A DNA stretch of 64,000 nt from Nostoc sp. CHAB 5824 (GCF_020829665.1 NZ_JAIVFT010000018.1:62001-126000); one strand, 5' to 3'; shown: positions 25,483-35,249, counted from the first letter of the stretch. The notes: generated by a model from the sequence alone, not told the origin. Made by a program: numbers and translations.

Positions 25483-28275
25483 CTACACCATCTCTGATGA
25501 TGCCTGCACCATCGGCTGAGGCTGCGGCTGGAACATGAACAACGAGTACACCACATCTCGGCGGATGTTGACCATCATATCCAAGAACAATTCATACCCC
25601 TCGCTCTTGTATTCAATCAGCGGGTCTTTTTGACCATAACCACGTAATCCTACTGATTCACGTAAGGCATCCATTTGTTGCAGGTGTTCCCGCCACAAAG
25701 TATCAATGCGTTGCAAGATAAAAAAGCGTTCAGCTTGGCGCATAAGTCCGGGTTGAACTTGGTCAATTTGCGCTTCTTTGAGGTCGTAAGCAATTCGCAC
25801 CTGTTCATGGAGGAAGGCTTTAATCTCGCTGACTGACATATCCTCTAATTGATTCGGCTGCAAATCTGCTAGTAGATAGACGAATTCTTTAACTTTATCA
25901 ACCAGCTTTTCTAACTCCCACTCTTCCGAGGGCAAGTCTACGTTGATGTAGTAGTCAACGATGTCATCCATCGTTTTTTCAGCATACTTGATTACCTGTT
26001 CTTTCAAGTCTTGACCTTCTAAAACCCGGCGACGTTCGGCATAAATAGCACGACGTTGATTATTCATCACCTCATCATACTCAAATACCTGCTTCCGAAT
26101 GTCGTAGTAGTAGGTTTCAACTTTTTTCTGTGCGCCTTCCAAACTGCGGGTAAGCATTCCAGATTCGATGGGCATATCTTCTTCCACTTGGAAAGCATTC
26201 ATTAACCCAGCAACGCGATCGCCACCAAAAATCCGCAGTAGGTTATCTTCTAAACTGAGGAAGAATCTCGTGGTTCCAGGGTCGCCTTGTCTTCCTGCAC
26301 GTCCGCGCAACTGGTTATCAATCCGCCGCGATTCGTGGCGTTCTGTACCAATTACGTGCAAACCACCGATTCCCACTACCTCATCATGTTCGCGGGTAGT
26401 AAATTGTTCATATTCGTGCTTAACACGGTTGTAAGCTTCCCGCAATTTCTGAATCACAGGGTCATCGATGGGAGCTTTTTCTGCGGCTACGGCTACCTTT
26501 TCTTCAGCTTCCAGTTCTGGTAAACTGCGATCGCCATACTCACGCACCGCAATTTCTACTGCATCTTTGAGTAGTTTTTCTGTTTCTTTTGTTAACTGGG
26601 TGGGGAAAATTTCTGGCGAAGCCCGCCAAGTTTTGACTTTTTTGCCAGGGACAAAGCCTTGACCACCGCCATGTCCTGTAGGCAATCCAGCTGGTCTTTG
26701 AACGCCAAAGCTATCTTCATCTTCTGGCATGACGATTCGGGGCATGAAGTATTCCCGCAGCTTCAAACGTGCCATGTATTCGGAGTTACCACCCAGAATG
26801 ATGTCTGTACCTCTACCAGCCATGTTAGTAGCAATAGTAACAGCACCTTTTCGTCCGGCTTGGGCGACGATTTCCGCTTCACGCTCGACGTTTTCCGGTC
26901 GGGCATTGAGTAATTCGTGGGGAATTTCCAGTTGCTTCAGCAGCCGGCTGAGAAGTTCGGATTTTTCCACACTAGTGGTTCCCACTAATACAGGTCTGCC
27001 GAGTTCGTGCATTTCGGCACATTCTCTAGCGATCGCACCCCACTTGCCTGGTTCTGTCTTAAAGACCATATCAGACAAATCTTGGCGTCTTCTGTCACGG
27101 TTAGTAGGAATTACCGCAACTTCCAATTTGTAAATTTTTTCAAATTCCGGTTCTTCTGTTTTTGCCGTTCCGGTCATTCCACCAAGCTTTGGATACAGCA
27201 AGAACAGATTTTGATAAGTAATTGTCGCTAGAGTTTGAGTTTCTGGCTGAATTTCTACGTGTTCTTTGGCTTCAATAGCTTGGTGTAGTCCATCACTCCA
27301 ACGCCGTCCGGGTAGCACCCGACCGGTAAATTCATCCACAATCACCACTTCCCCATTACGGACGATGTAATTTACGTCCTTGAGAAAAAGTTCTTTGGCT
27401 TTAATCGCATTGAAAACGAAGTGTGCCCAAGGATCTTCTGGGTCGAATAAATCTGTGACTCCCAAAAGATTTTCGGATTCAGCAAATCCTTCATCTGTCA
27501 AAAGCACGTTACGAGCTTTTTCATCCACATCATAATGCTCGTCTTTTTTGAGTGTGAATGCGATTTCAGCGGCTTGCAGATACTTTTCTGTAGGTCTTTC
27601 TACCTGCCCGGAAATAATCAGCGGTGTCCGCGCCTCATCAATTAAAATCGAGTCTACCTCGTCAATCACGCAATAATTGAACGGGCGTTGCACCACATCT
27701 GCCATTGATGTCGCCATGTTATCCCGCAGGTAGTCAAACCCTACCTCGCTGTTGGTGACATAGGTAATATCGCAGTCGTAATTTTTCTGCCGTTCACTGG
27801 GAGTCATGCTTGACTGGATTAGCCCCACACTCAGCCCCAAGAACCGATGCACCTGTCCCATCCATTCAGCATCCCGACGAGCCAGGTAATCGTTCACAGT
27901 GACGACGTGTACACCTTTACCAGTAAGGCCATTTAAATAACTCGGTAAGGTTGCTACAAGCGTTTTACCCTCACCAGTTTTCATTTCGGCAATTTGCCCG
28001 ACATGCAAAATGATACCGCCAAGGAGTTGGACATCAAAGTGCCGCAAGCCTAAGACTCGCCGTCCTGCTTCCCGGACAACGGCGTAAGCTTCGGGCAATA
28101 GGTCATCCAGAGTTTCGCCTTTGGCAAACCGTTGCTTAAATTCGACGGTTTTACCTTTTAACTCCTCATCGGAAAGAGCCTTAATTTCTTCCTCTAGAAG
28201 GTTAATTTCAGTAACAGAAGGTTGGTATTTTTTAAGCTTACGAGCGTTGGGGTCGCCCAACAAAAGTTTTAGCAT
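25483..28275 (-). CDS. secA: Preprotein translocase ATPase SecA
   Basis: The motor that pushes unfolded proteins through SecYEG across plasma and thylakoid membranes. All helicase motifs are seen: Walker A MKTGEGKTLVATL near residue 103, DEVD at 205, TSVEKSE in NBD2, GRGTDIILGG and the arginine-finger GRAGRQGD near 665. Cross-linking and scaffold domains follow. The 930 residues match cyanobacterial SecA. The C-terminus (QPQPQPMVQASSEMV) has no zinc-binding cysteines, as is usual in cyanobacteria. The ATG is at 28273-28275. Confidence 0.98.
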   Translation of the reverse strand: MLKLLLGDPNARKLKKYQPSVTEINLLEEEIKALSDEELKGKTVEFKQRFAKGETLDDLLPEAYAVVREAGRRVLGLRHFDVQLLGGIILHVGQIAEMKTGEGKTLVATLPSYLNGLTGKGVHVVTVNDYLARRDAEWMGQVHRFLGLSVGLIQSSMTPSERQKNYDCDITYVTNSEVGFDYLRDNMATSMADVVQRPFNYCVIDEVDSILIDEARTPLIISGQVERPTEKYLQAAEIAFTLKKDEHYDVDEKARNVLLTDEGFAESENLLGVTDLFDPEDPWAHFVFNAIKAKELFLKDVNYIVRNGEVVIVDEFTGRVLPGRRWSDGLHQAIEAKEHVEIQPETQTLATITYQNLFLLYPKLGGMTGTAKTEEPEFEKIYKLEVAVIPTNRDRRRQDLSDMVFKTEPGKWGAIARECAEMHELGRPVLVGTTSVEKSELLSRLLKQLEIPHELLNARPENVEREAEIVAQAGRKGAVTIATNMAGRGTDIILGGNSEYMARLKLREYFMPRIVMPEDEDSFGVQRPAGLPTGHGGGQGFVPGKKVKTWRASPEIFPTQLTKETEKLLKDAVEIAVREYGDRSLPELEAEEKVAVAAEKAPIDDPVIQKLREAYNRVKHEYEQFTTREHDEVVGIGGLHVIGTERHESRRIDNQLRGRAGRQGDPGTTRFFLSLEDNLLRIFGGDRVAGLMNAFQVEEDMPIESGMLTRSLEGAQKKVETYYYDIRKQVFEYDEVMNNQRRAIYAERRRVLEGQDLKEQVIKYAEKTMDDIVDYYINVDLPSEEWELEKLVDKVKEFVYLLADLQPNQLEDMSVSEIKAFLHEQVRIAYDLKEAQIDQVQPGLMRQAERFFILQRIDTLWREHLQQMDALRESVGLRGYGQKDPLIEYKSEGYELFLDMMVNIRRDVVYSLFMFQPQPQPMVQASSEMV

Positions 28276-28756
28276 GGCAGATTATAGAACTGAATCAAGG
28301 GGGATGGGGATTAAAGGTTTGGCATTGATTATAAACATTTAACCCAACCCAACCTTCTTGGTTGTGGATGGGTATCAAATGAGAATTAACTCAAAAACAG
28401 GAGAAAAACGAGGCAATCAGTTTATTAAATGATTGGTTTTAACTCTTATCTGATTATTTAGTCTTTCTTCATAGTATCATTTTGCCCTCAGATGGGGCCA
28501 GAGAAGGAGTGGGCGAATAGAGTTGTGAGTGAAAAATCGGAATTATGATTTCAACGAAGAGGCAGGAGGCAGGGGGCGGGGAGCAGGGGGAAATGACCTC
28601 AACAAGAACTGCCGTGAAGCAGAGCCAGACATGGGTCTAAGTCCCCCACAACAACCAAGCGTGGCTCTCGTTTAGGTAGGGTCGAATGCTCATTCTTTTC
28701 TATCCCCCTTGCCCCCTGCTCCCTGCACCCTTGCCTCTTTTTCAACTCCTCACTCC
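28276..28756. repeat. Intergenic region with a G-rich/C-rich inverted repeat
   Basis: No gene. GAGGCAGGAGGCAGGGGG at about 28558-28577 faces CCCCCTTGCCCCCTGCTCCC and TTGCCTC at 28704-28737. Together they form long imperfect inverted arms of the low-complexity kind frequent in Nostoc. The region also contains the secA promoter. Confidence 0.5.
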
Positions 28757-29371
28757 TCACTCCCATTCTGCTGTCAGGCGGCGGAAATTGTAATCACTAG
28801 CACCTTGATGACAGCTGACACAACTGCCAAGCTGGACGGGACGTGGTAACTTAACTCCTGGATGCAAAGCTTTGAAATAACGTGAGTCATTAAGGCGATA
28901 TGGTGTTTCTTCGTCGTCTCGCTGAACACGGGAGAAAGTCGAAAGATATTTCCATACCAAGATGCGTGGCGGATCAACTAAAGGCTTTAGTTGTGCGCCG
29001 TAGTGCTGCGAGTCTTGCAGGAGATTTTTCCAAGTTTGGGTGGGTAAAACGGCTGGTGGTAAGCCGATGTGGCATGTGGAGCAGTTTTCCAAATACAGTT
29101 CTTGCCCTAATTGGTACTGTGCAGGCACTACGTCAACAGTGCCAATTTCGGCGGTGGGAGTAGCACTCTGGGCGTTAGTTGCCAAGGCTAGAAGCCAACC
29201 CATAGCTAGGCTCCACGTTACAATTACCAAAAGTAAACCGAAAAATTGGCGTTTGAATTGGCGTTCGGCGCTTTGCTGTAGCGCTTGGCGTTGGCGTAGC
29301 CCGCCGTAGGCATCGCTGTAAGGCGATCGCTTTTCACTACCACGGATTTTGCGCTTAACAAAAATTGACAT
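28757..29371 (-). CDS. Dihaem c-type cytochrome, membrane anchored
   Basis: 204 residues. A membrane anchor lies at about 43-66 (FFGLLLVIVTWSLAMGWLL). Two haem-binding motifs follow, CSTCH near residue 97 and CVSCH near 185, so the protein probably carries electrons on the lumenal or periplasmic side. The spacing matches a family of small cyanobacterial dihaem cytochromes of unknown role. A dispersed repeat is inserted in frame in the cytoplasmic tail (SDAYGGLRQRQ), before the anchor, where it would be harmless. Confidence 0.85.
   Translation of the reverse strand: MSIFVKRKIRGSEKRSPYSDAYGGLRQRQALQQSAERQFKRQFFGLLLVIVTWSLAMGWLLALATNAQSATPTAEIGTVDVVPAQYQLGQELYLENCSTCHIGLPPAVLPTQTWKNLLQDSQHYGAQLKPLVDPPRILVWKYLSTFSRVQRDDEETPYRLNDSRYFKALHPGVKLPRPVQLGSCVSCHQGASDYNFRRLTAEWE
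29293..29316 (-). repeat. Small dispersed repeat inside the cytochrome gene
   Basis: An inverse-orientation copy (GGCGTAGCCCGCCGTAGGCA followed by TCGC). In the gene frame it adds DAYGGLRQR. Confidence 0.8.
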
Positions 29372-29419
29372 TCCTCACATTCCCAGATATTTAAAAGTGG
29401 CGCTTGTGCTAATCATAGG

Positions 29420-29460
29420 ACTTACGCAGTCTTGGCGGTGTTTGGTGATTTTGCGTAAGT
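29420..29460. repeat. Short inverted repeat ACTTACGCA...TGCGTAAGT
   Basis: Perfect 9-bp arms separated by 23 bp. This sequence often marks ends of miniature elements in Nostoc genomes. It may act as a hairpin between the broken RelE gene and the cytochrome gene. Confidence 0.5.
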
Positions 29461-29551
29461 ATTTTCGATAAACAACATGGCGATGACTATTGGCAAGCCC
29501 TTCTGCATTTACGCATCTCTCAACATTGCAAGGAAAAATCTCTTAGCAGTT

Positions 29552-29938
29552 TTAACCTGACTCACTAGAAAAATCAGCCACAATATCTCGGATTTCATTT
29601 GCACCAATATCTTCTCGGTCAGATTTGGAATAAATCGTTAATAGCAAAATACTTGTAGGTGATTCAACTTAATAAATCAATCGGTATCCAGCACTCTTAC
29701 CTTTTTGAATACTACTGTTGCGAACTCTTATTTTATAAACAATATACTCCTCACCAATGCCCGCAATGCCTAGGCGTAGCCCGCCGTAGGCATCGCCTAC
29801 AAAATTCCTTTGTTGTAATTGCTCAATAATCGGTTGAACATCAGAGCGAATATTGCGGAATCTCTTAGAAAGGTAGCGCAAGTTTTGTTTATATTCAGGA
29901 GTTAAATCGATTAATACCGATGGCTGTTCATTCGGCAT
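29552..29938 (-). pseudogene. RelE/ParE-type toxin gene broken by an ochre codon
   Basis: The open part (29669-29938) ends GYRLIY then TAA at 29669-29671. Continuing in the same frame gives VESPTSILLLTIYSKSDRED and a normal end at 29552. That sequence is the conserved C-terminal strand of this toxin family, so a CAA-to-TAA change is the simplest cause. A dispersed repeat also sits in frame (GDAYGGLRLG, 29771-29796). The truncated product lacks the last strands and is probably inactive. Confidence 0.82.
29771..29796 (-). repeat. Small dispersed repeat inside the RelE-type gene
   Basis: An inverse copy; in frame it encodes GDAYGGLRL between QQRNFV and IAGIGEE. Confidence 0.8.
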
Positions 29939-30179
29939 CGATTCCCTCCCACATTTCGGATAATGGCAGGCGTTGCCCAGCTTTTGCTTGCTGCAAGGCT
30001 CTCCTCAAGCTAGCTTTAATCTCCTCAACAGGTGTATCATCAGGATCATCCTCTTCTACCTGCTCTGGAACCAACACAATTACCCGAACCTGATGAGGAT
30101 AAGTGGTTCCCTGAATTGGCTCATCTAGGATCAGGTTTCCCTGAGAGTCAATCTTGCCGGTAACTTCGATTGCTTTCAT
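29928..30179 (-). CDS. Antitoxin paired with the broken RelE-type toxin
   Basis: 83 residues: a small beta N-terminus (IEVTGKIDSQGNLILDEPIQG, AbrB-like in style) and an acidic helical tail (VEEIKASLRRALQQAKAG). It overlaps the toxin start by 11 nt. The frame is intact although its toxin is not, the expected order of decay for such pairs. Confidence 0.75.
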   Translation of the reverse strand: MKAIEVTGKIDSQGNLILDEPIQGTTYPHQVRVIVLVPEQVEEDDPDDTPVEEIKASLRRALQQAKAGQRLPLSEMWEGIDAE

Positions 30180-30292
30180 TTATTGTCTACCTGATTTTGT
30201 AGGAAATTCTAACACGCCCAAACTCTAGCAGGATAAGGAAACTTAAGTGAATGTCGGTCAAGCAAATCCTTTATTTATTTACAAAATACTAA

Positions 30293-30487
30293 GAGGATGT
30301 TTGAAAAGTCGCAAAGTATACTAACTGGGCGGCTAGAAGTCGCGGCTACACGAGACTTTACCCACCTTTGTGGGTTTGAAACTTTTGATTTTCTCTTAGT
30401 CCACGGAGGTGGACTTCTGGTGCGTCCGCTACGCGAACGTTTGTGTAGTAGCGAATTCTATTCGCCCAATAGTTTTCAAACAACCTC
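30293..30487. mobile_element. MITE of 195 bp flanked by TAA
   Basis: The left end GAGGATGTTTGAAAAG and the right end TTTTCAAACAACCTC are inverted repeats (about 15 of 17 match). TAA lies directly outside both ends (30290-30292 and 30488-30490), as expected for a 3-bp target duplication of IS5-like elements. Inside are smaller palindromes (ACCCACCTTTGTGGGT; CCACGGAGGTGG). It has no transposase. Confidence 0.75.
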
Positions 30488-30563
30488 TAAGAAAAGAGAG
30501 ATAAGTATCTACTCATCTCAATCCTGTTTAACTTAATATTCTGAATTAGAAATTATATTGTTC

Positions 30564-33056
30564 TTAAAGAAATACCAATCGCTGACGCTGATTAAATTCT
30601 TTAACATTTTTTACCGCACTTATCCAATCTACTTGTATTTGCTTACGTTCTTCTATCTGTTTAAATTCAATCCATACCTTAGAAGTTATGTCAGGGTCAG
30701 ATAAAAAAAGCCTCCATTGTGTCTCCATACCTTTGTCGTAAAGAACGCGATCGACAAACTCCTCTGCCATGTAATATCGCACGCGACTAGGAGCTTTTTT
30801 CCATTCTTCTAAAGCTGTTCTACATTTTTCAACCGCTTCTGTATGAAGCCGTTCGAGATCGGTTTTTACTGAAGCTGCATCAGTAATCTTGAAGTCATTT
30901 GCCCCAGCATTTACAACATTGCCAACTACGCCTACAATCTCACCAACAATAGAATCGGATAATCCCAACTGAGCTTTAGTAACAGAGACAGCAACATCTT
31001 TTATAGCTTCAACTCCAGACTGTACAAGTTCTTCTCTAGAGGATTCAGTTTGTGAATTAGCTCTCACACCTCCAATAACTTGCTCAAGTTCTCTACGGAT
31101 TGACTCTAGAATAAGCGCTCCGTAAGACATTTTGAAATCTAAGAGGGTTTTGAAACCAACTTCCAGCTTATTTTGATGTTCATCCAGCATCTTCCTCATT
31201 ACTTCCAGAAATTCAATACCTTCAACATTCAGTGATTTCGCTAGCTCACCTAAACCCCCCTCAGTAATTAGGGTGTTCGCAATTGAAATTTTGAGTTTAT
31301 TTGAGGCATTTTTTAGTCCTTCTTCTAAGGACAAAAAGTTTTGTGATAAGTACGATCTCAATTCAGCAGCAAGAACACTATGAACAACATCGTATCTATT
31401 TTTGTATCTCGGATGACGCATGAGTTCCGTAATTTTTGTTGCATCGGGAATGCCTGTATCGCTGTTACATTTCTCTATTGCAGCATCAATAACATTCTGA
31501 AATTCAACGTCAATTTCCTCATGTTTTTTCCAAAGCTCTTCCAGCAGATCAATAAGTCCTCTCGAAAGAGCATTTATAGTCTTCTCAAAGTTGCTCTCAA
31601 ACTGTTGAGATTTCCCAACGTAAGAATTTAAAGCTTTTTGCGCTTTCTCTAGCTCGATGTTAATAGAGTTATAAGTTTGCAATACACTATTCTGACGAGA
31701 ACGAGCATATTGTTCTTCTATTTCAATGATATTTTTATCCAAATACTCAAGAATTTTAGTAAGAACGTCATTTGTTTCATTTTGCTTTGAACAATCAGCT
31801 ATAATCGGCGGCTCTGCAATTATAATACTTTGAGTATCACTCTTTAAATCTTGGCAACCCGTGAGGTTATCTTCATTACCATACTTCCGATGATTGAGAA
31901 CCATAAAAGCTCGACTAGCCAAGTTGTCTAAAGCTTCATTCGCTATCTTATAGAGATCAAAATCATTTTTTTCCCATTGGTAACGATCAAAATCAGGCTT
32001 GCGAACAAATAGAACTATATCGACTTCCTGTTCTAAAGTCTTTAGTATGAGTTTTTCATCTGCTACTTTTGTATCTCCTAAACCTGGTACATCGACAAGT
32101 CCTAACTTATTTACCTCAATTTTGGGAAAACGACAACGAATTTCAACTTCTCGAACTGCCAAATGCTCAAAACTTATGAGGTTACTATTTTCATCGTCTC
32201 GTTTTTGAGCTACATATTTCGGAATATCTTCCTTTTTTTTAATTTCTATCTCTTGAGGTGAACCTGCTTTCAGGAAATCGCGATAGTGTTTAAAAGCCGA
32301 ATGATAGTCATTTTTGAGACGCTTGTACATCTCTTGATGTGTTGCACTATGTTTGGGTAATGGAGGTAGAGATTTATTTCCAAAATCATCCAAACTAGGA
32401 ACATTACCTAAATTTAACTCACGATAATACTCTCCGATTACTTCCTCAATAAACGTACTTTCTGAATGAAATTTAACTATTGCTTTCGTCTCACCATCGT
32501 CATGAAGAACTTTGCTACGAACTGCGGTGCAAGCTTTTCCCTTCCATGCAGGAAGTTCATAGTTGGTCAGTCCGCTTAAGCTTTTAAGCAATTCACTCTT
32601 ACCTTGACCCATTCTTCCTACAACACCAATGTTCAGGGTTGTACGGGAAAATCTTTGAATAAGCTTGTCTAGTTCTCTAATATCTTGGTCTATTCTCTCC
32701 TGCAAAACATCAAAATTAATTTCTTTGAGTTTTTTATCTACCTCAGTAGAATCAATTGCCTCTGTGAGTTCATTACGACGTTGTTTTAAACTGACGATTT
32801 CTTCACGAATATCAGACAAACATTTATAGACTGGCTTGACTTGATTTGCAAACTCTTGACGCTTCTTAATAATATCAGCAATGCGTCTACTTATTGCATT
32901 ACCAAATTCATTAATCGGTTGAGGCTCGTCAATGTGTGCATCCAAGCCATTTGTATTTTTATCATCTGGCCTCTGAGGTATAAAACTTTTCTCCTTTATC
33001 TCATTTATATTAGGCAAAAGTCCTTCTAGTATCTTTTGTTTATTTTCTTCTGGCAT
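30564..33056 (-). CDS. Dynamin-like large GTPase, partner of the adjacent vWA protein
   Basis: 830 residues. A helical N-terminal region (70-135) leads to a GTPase domain with G1 GVVGRMGQGKSELL at about 144, a Thr-containing switch near 177 (CTAVRSK), G3 DVPGLGDT at 322-329 and a degenerate G4 (LNHRKYGNED). A long helical stalk follows (440-800), with one moderately hydrophobic stretch near 710. This layout resembles bacterial dynamin-like proteins, some of which act in membrane repair or antiphage defence. The vWA gene ends 31 nt upstream on the same strand, so they form an operon. No effector nuclease is present. Confidence 0.75.
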   Translation of the reverse strand: MPEENKQKILEGLLPNINEIKEKSFIPQRPDDKNTNGLDAHIDEPQPINEFGNAISRRIADIIKKRQEFANQVKPVYKCLSDIREEIVSLKQRRNELTEAIDSTEVDKKLKEINFDVLQERIDQDIRELDKLIQRFSRTTLNIGVVGRMGQGKSELLKSLSGLTNYELPAWKGKACTAVRSKVLHDDGETKAIVKFHSESTFIEEVIGEYYRELNLGNVPSLDDFGNKSLPPLPKHSATHQEMYKRLKNDYHSAFKHYRDFLKAGSPQEIEIKKKEDIPKYVAQKRDDENSNLISFEHLAVREVEIRCRFPKIEVNKLGLVDVPGLGDTKVADEKLILKTLEQEVDIVLFVRKPDFDRYQWEKNDFDLYKIANEALDNLASRAFMVLNHRKYGNEDNLTGCQDLKSDTQSIIIAEPPIIADCSKQNETNDVLTKILEYLDKNIIEIEEQYARSRQNSVLQTYNSINIELEKAQKALNSYVGKSQQFESNFEKTINALSRGLIDLLEELWKKHEEIDVEFQNVIDAAIEKCNSDTGIPDATKITELMRHPRYKNRYDVVHSVLAAELRSYLSQNFLSLEEGLKNASNKLKISIANTLITEGGLGELAKSLNVEGIEFLEVMRKMLDEHQNKLEVGFKTLLDFKMSYGALILESIRRELEQVIGGVRANSQTESSREELVQSGVEAIKDVAVSVTKAQLGLSDSIVGEIVGVVGNVVNAGANDFKITDAASVKTDLERLHTEAVEKCRTALEEWKKAPSRVRYYMAEEFVDRVLYDKGMETQWRLFLSDPDITSKVWIEFKQIEERKQIQVDWISAVKNVKEFNQRQRLVFL

Positions 33057-33087
33057 AACTGCAACCCTTATAGTTAATCTTTGTAGT

Positions 33088-33729
33088 TTAGTCCATAATA
33101 GCTCCTAATAAAACATCCTTCATTTTTAAACCTTTCTGGTTGATTTCTTCAAAAGTGAGTGTGTCTACAATATCAATTTTTGCTCCTAAAGATTTTTGAA
33201 GGTCATCATCTAAAATCTTAAGAAACTCAGTTGCATTTTTATCATTTCCAATTTGAATAAAAGAGATACCCAATTCTTTTCTATCTCCATCTATTTTATG
33301 AGTGGCTTCAACTATGGTTTTAACAACTGCGTTTCGATCATCAGCTTCTCCATCAGTAACAACTAATATAATTTCTCCATTAGGCTTAGTTTTTCCGTTT
33401 GCCTTTCGCTGAAAATAATTGTCTAATGCATCTTGTAAAACTCCTGCTAAATTTGTACAACCATAAGGTTCTTCATCTTCAAATATTTCAATAACCTTAT
33501 TAGCAGTAACGTTTTCAAAACGTTGAAAATTGTCAGAAAATGTATAAACAGTAATACCGTCTGGATCTAATTGTTCGCATTTGCTAGCGAAAGCGATGGT
33601 AGACTCTTTTATTAATTCCCATCGACTTTGAAGCTTTTGTTCATTTTGGATTTTAATTTCATCTTTATCCTTTGTCCACATACTGCCACTTTGGTCGATT
33701 ATGAGTGTATAGTCACGTTTGTCCAGCAT
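33088..33729 (-). CDS. von Willebrand A domain protein, TerY-like
   Basis: The ATG at 33727-33729 with AGGAG 7 nt upstream gives 213 residues (MLDKRDYTLIID); the upstream 41 codons are not supported. It is a single vWA fold with an intact MIDAS: DQSGSMW near residue 12, the Thr in GCTNLAGVL near 85 and VTDGEADD near 118. Such proteins act as metal-dependent scaffolds, for example in tellurite-resistance and conflict systems. The first gene of the operon with the dynamin-like GTPase. Confidence 0.85.
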   Translation of the reverse strand: MLDKRDYTLIIDQSGSMWTKDKDEIKIQNEQKLQSRWELIKESTIAFASKCEQLDPDGITVYTFSDNFQRFENVTANKVIEIFEDEEPYGCTNLAGVLQDALDNYFQRKANGKTKPNGEIILVVTDGEADDRNAVVKTIVEATHKIDGDRKELGISFIQIGNDKNATEFLKILDDDLQKSLGAKIDIVDTLTFEEINQKGLKMKDVLLGAIMD

Positions 33730-34426
33730 AGCAGCTCCTTGACTTTTAGTACTTATAGGATTCTGAATTGTTACACGATCATTAATTACCGTACACCTAT
33801 CAAACTGTCGGCAGTATTTCAGCACAAGCTTAATTTTTGATAGTATTTGCATTTTGACATACTGATTCTGACCGATATTTTCTTATTCAAAAAGAAACTA
33901 TTTTCACTTATAGCTTTTGACTGTTCAATAACTGTCAGGAAGTTATGCTTTTTTGGTATATTAGTTGAATTTGATTGTTTTTAGTTAGTATATTTACTCA
34001 TTTATTTTTATAGCGTATCTGCTTCCGACTTATAGTCGAAGATATTAAATCAGTAATTATTTGTAACAATTGCTTATCATAAATACACTTCTTCGTACTT
34101 TATCAGTTAAGATAAAACTAATAATAAATTTTTTAAATATGTATTTGTTTTTACAAAAATGTCCTATTTCTACTTTAGTCATTAAAAATACATTTTTCTT
34201 GCAATATAGGGTTTGAGAGCCAAAGATGGGTATGAATAGAACAGAAAAGTCAAATAAATTTAGTATTAATTAAAGCATCATATTTAGCAGTAAAAGGACA
34301 TAAGCTTAGGTAATCACTTTTTTGATGCTTGTCAAAAGCGATGTCTATTAAGGGCTACGCCTACGCATTTCCCAAACTCTCCACAAACTGCTAATATGTA
34401 AGTACATAACGTATATACATTGCATA
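33730..34426. promoter_or_regulatory. AT-rich intergenic region upstream of the vWA operon and PrlF gene
   Basis: No gene of more than a few codons is credible. A dispersed repeat copy lies at 34338-34366. The rest is very AT-rich and must contain the vWA operon promoter close to 33740-33850. Confidence 0.4.
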
Positions 34427-34762
34427 ATGAGTAACTCCTACAGCATTCGGAGTACTAAAATAGGTAATAGTGCTGGGTTTCGATTATCTGCGGAGTTTTA
34501 CCGTGAGTATCCCCAGTTTGCAAATGCAGATGGTTAGATAGAGGTATTATCATCCGATACGGCAATTTTGCGGATTGTACCTAAGTCAACTGAAGCAGAA
34601 GAAGAGGAAGATTCGTTAATGATGCGGCTGTTTCTCGATTTTGCAATGACTGAAGCGCTAAAAAAGAATACATTGCAACCTTATACAAACGAGATGTCTG
34701 ATGCTGCTCGAAAACTGATTGAGGGTGTGGAATTAGAAAACGAGTCGCTAGAAAATGGCTAA
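34427..34762 (+). pseudogene. prlF: PrlF-type antitoxin gene with an in-frame amber codon
   Basis: From the ATG at 34427 the frame reads MSNSYSIRSTKIGNSAGFRL, an AbrB/MazE-fold N-terminus, to NADG, then TAG at 34535-34537. It continues without other damage as IEVLSSDTAILRIVPKS to 34762. A TGG-to-TAG change at a Trp is the simplest explanation. Downstream is the YhaV toxin with an 8-nt overlap, the order of known PrlF/YhaV pairs. Confidence 0.8.
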
Positions 34763-35249
34763 CTTTATCAGCAATGGCTAGGAAATTTATTTTCACCCGC
34801 AATTATTTGGCACTCAATATCAAGAATTATTTAACCGGGTTTCTCAATTACGCGAGAAGTTGCCAGAAGCTGAGTTTAAAACCCATGCGATTGTTAAGCT
34901 CTTTGCAGCTATTACTGTTGTAATTGAAACTAAAATTTCCTCCGACCCTCTAACAAGTCATTTTGCACTAACAGGGGCATTAAAACGTTGTGGACGGGTG
35001 AAAAAAATGGGTTTACCCGAAAGATATAGGCTATTTTTCAGAGCTTTTGATACCTTACAAATGAAAGCGATGTCTAACGACAAGCCGCTTTGCGTCTACG
35101 CAATTTTGTGGCTGGGTTTTCCGCGTAAAGAAGGTGCTAAGGATGACTGTTATGAAGTATTTACTAAAATGGTAGCGCGAGGAACTTTCCCTGATAGTTT
35201 GGATGAATTGATAGTAGAGTACAAACTAACGCAGGCTGAACCGGAGTAG
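34755..35249 (+). pseudogene. yhaV: YhaV-type toxin gene with an in-frame amber codon
   Basis: The frame from the ATG at 34755 reads MANFISNG, then TAG at 34779-34781, then EIYFHPQLFGTQYQELF and on to a full C-terminus (RYRLFFRAF, ILWLGFPRKEGAKDDCYEVF). YhaV proteins have NGW at this place, so this is again a Trp-to-amber change. A dispersed repeat lies in frame at 35067-35102. The rest of the frame is open, so the stop may be recent, or an internal start (for example 34860) may be used. Confidence 0.8.
35067..35102 (+). repeat. Small dispersed repeat inside the YhaV gene
   Basis: A 36-bp diverged copy (GCGATGTCTAACGACAAG ... TGCGTCTACGCA) read in frame as AMSNDKPLCVYA. Confidence 0.7.

Noticed and set aside
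29669..29938. RelE toxin as a complete 89-residue gene
   Set aside because: The conserved C-terminal strand continues in frame beyond the stop, so the short frame is a truncation.
30297..30536. Protein of 79 residues
   Set aside because: It is almost entirely inside the MITE at 30293-30487.
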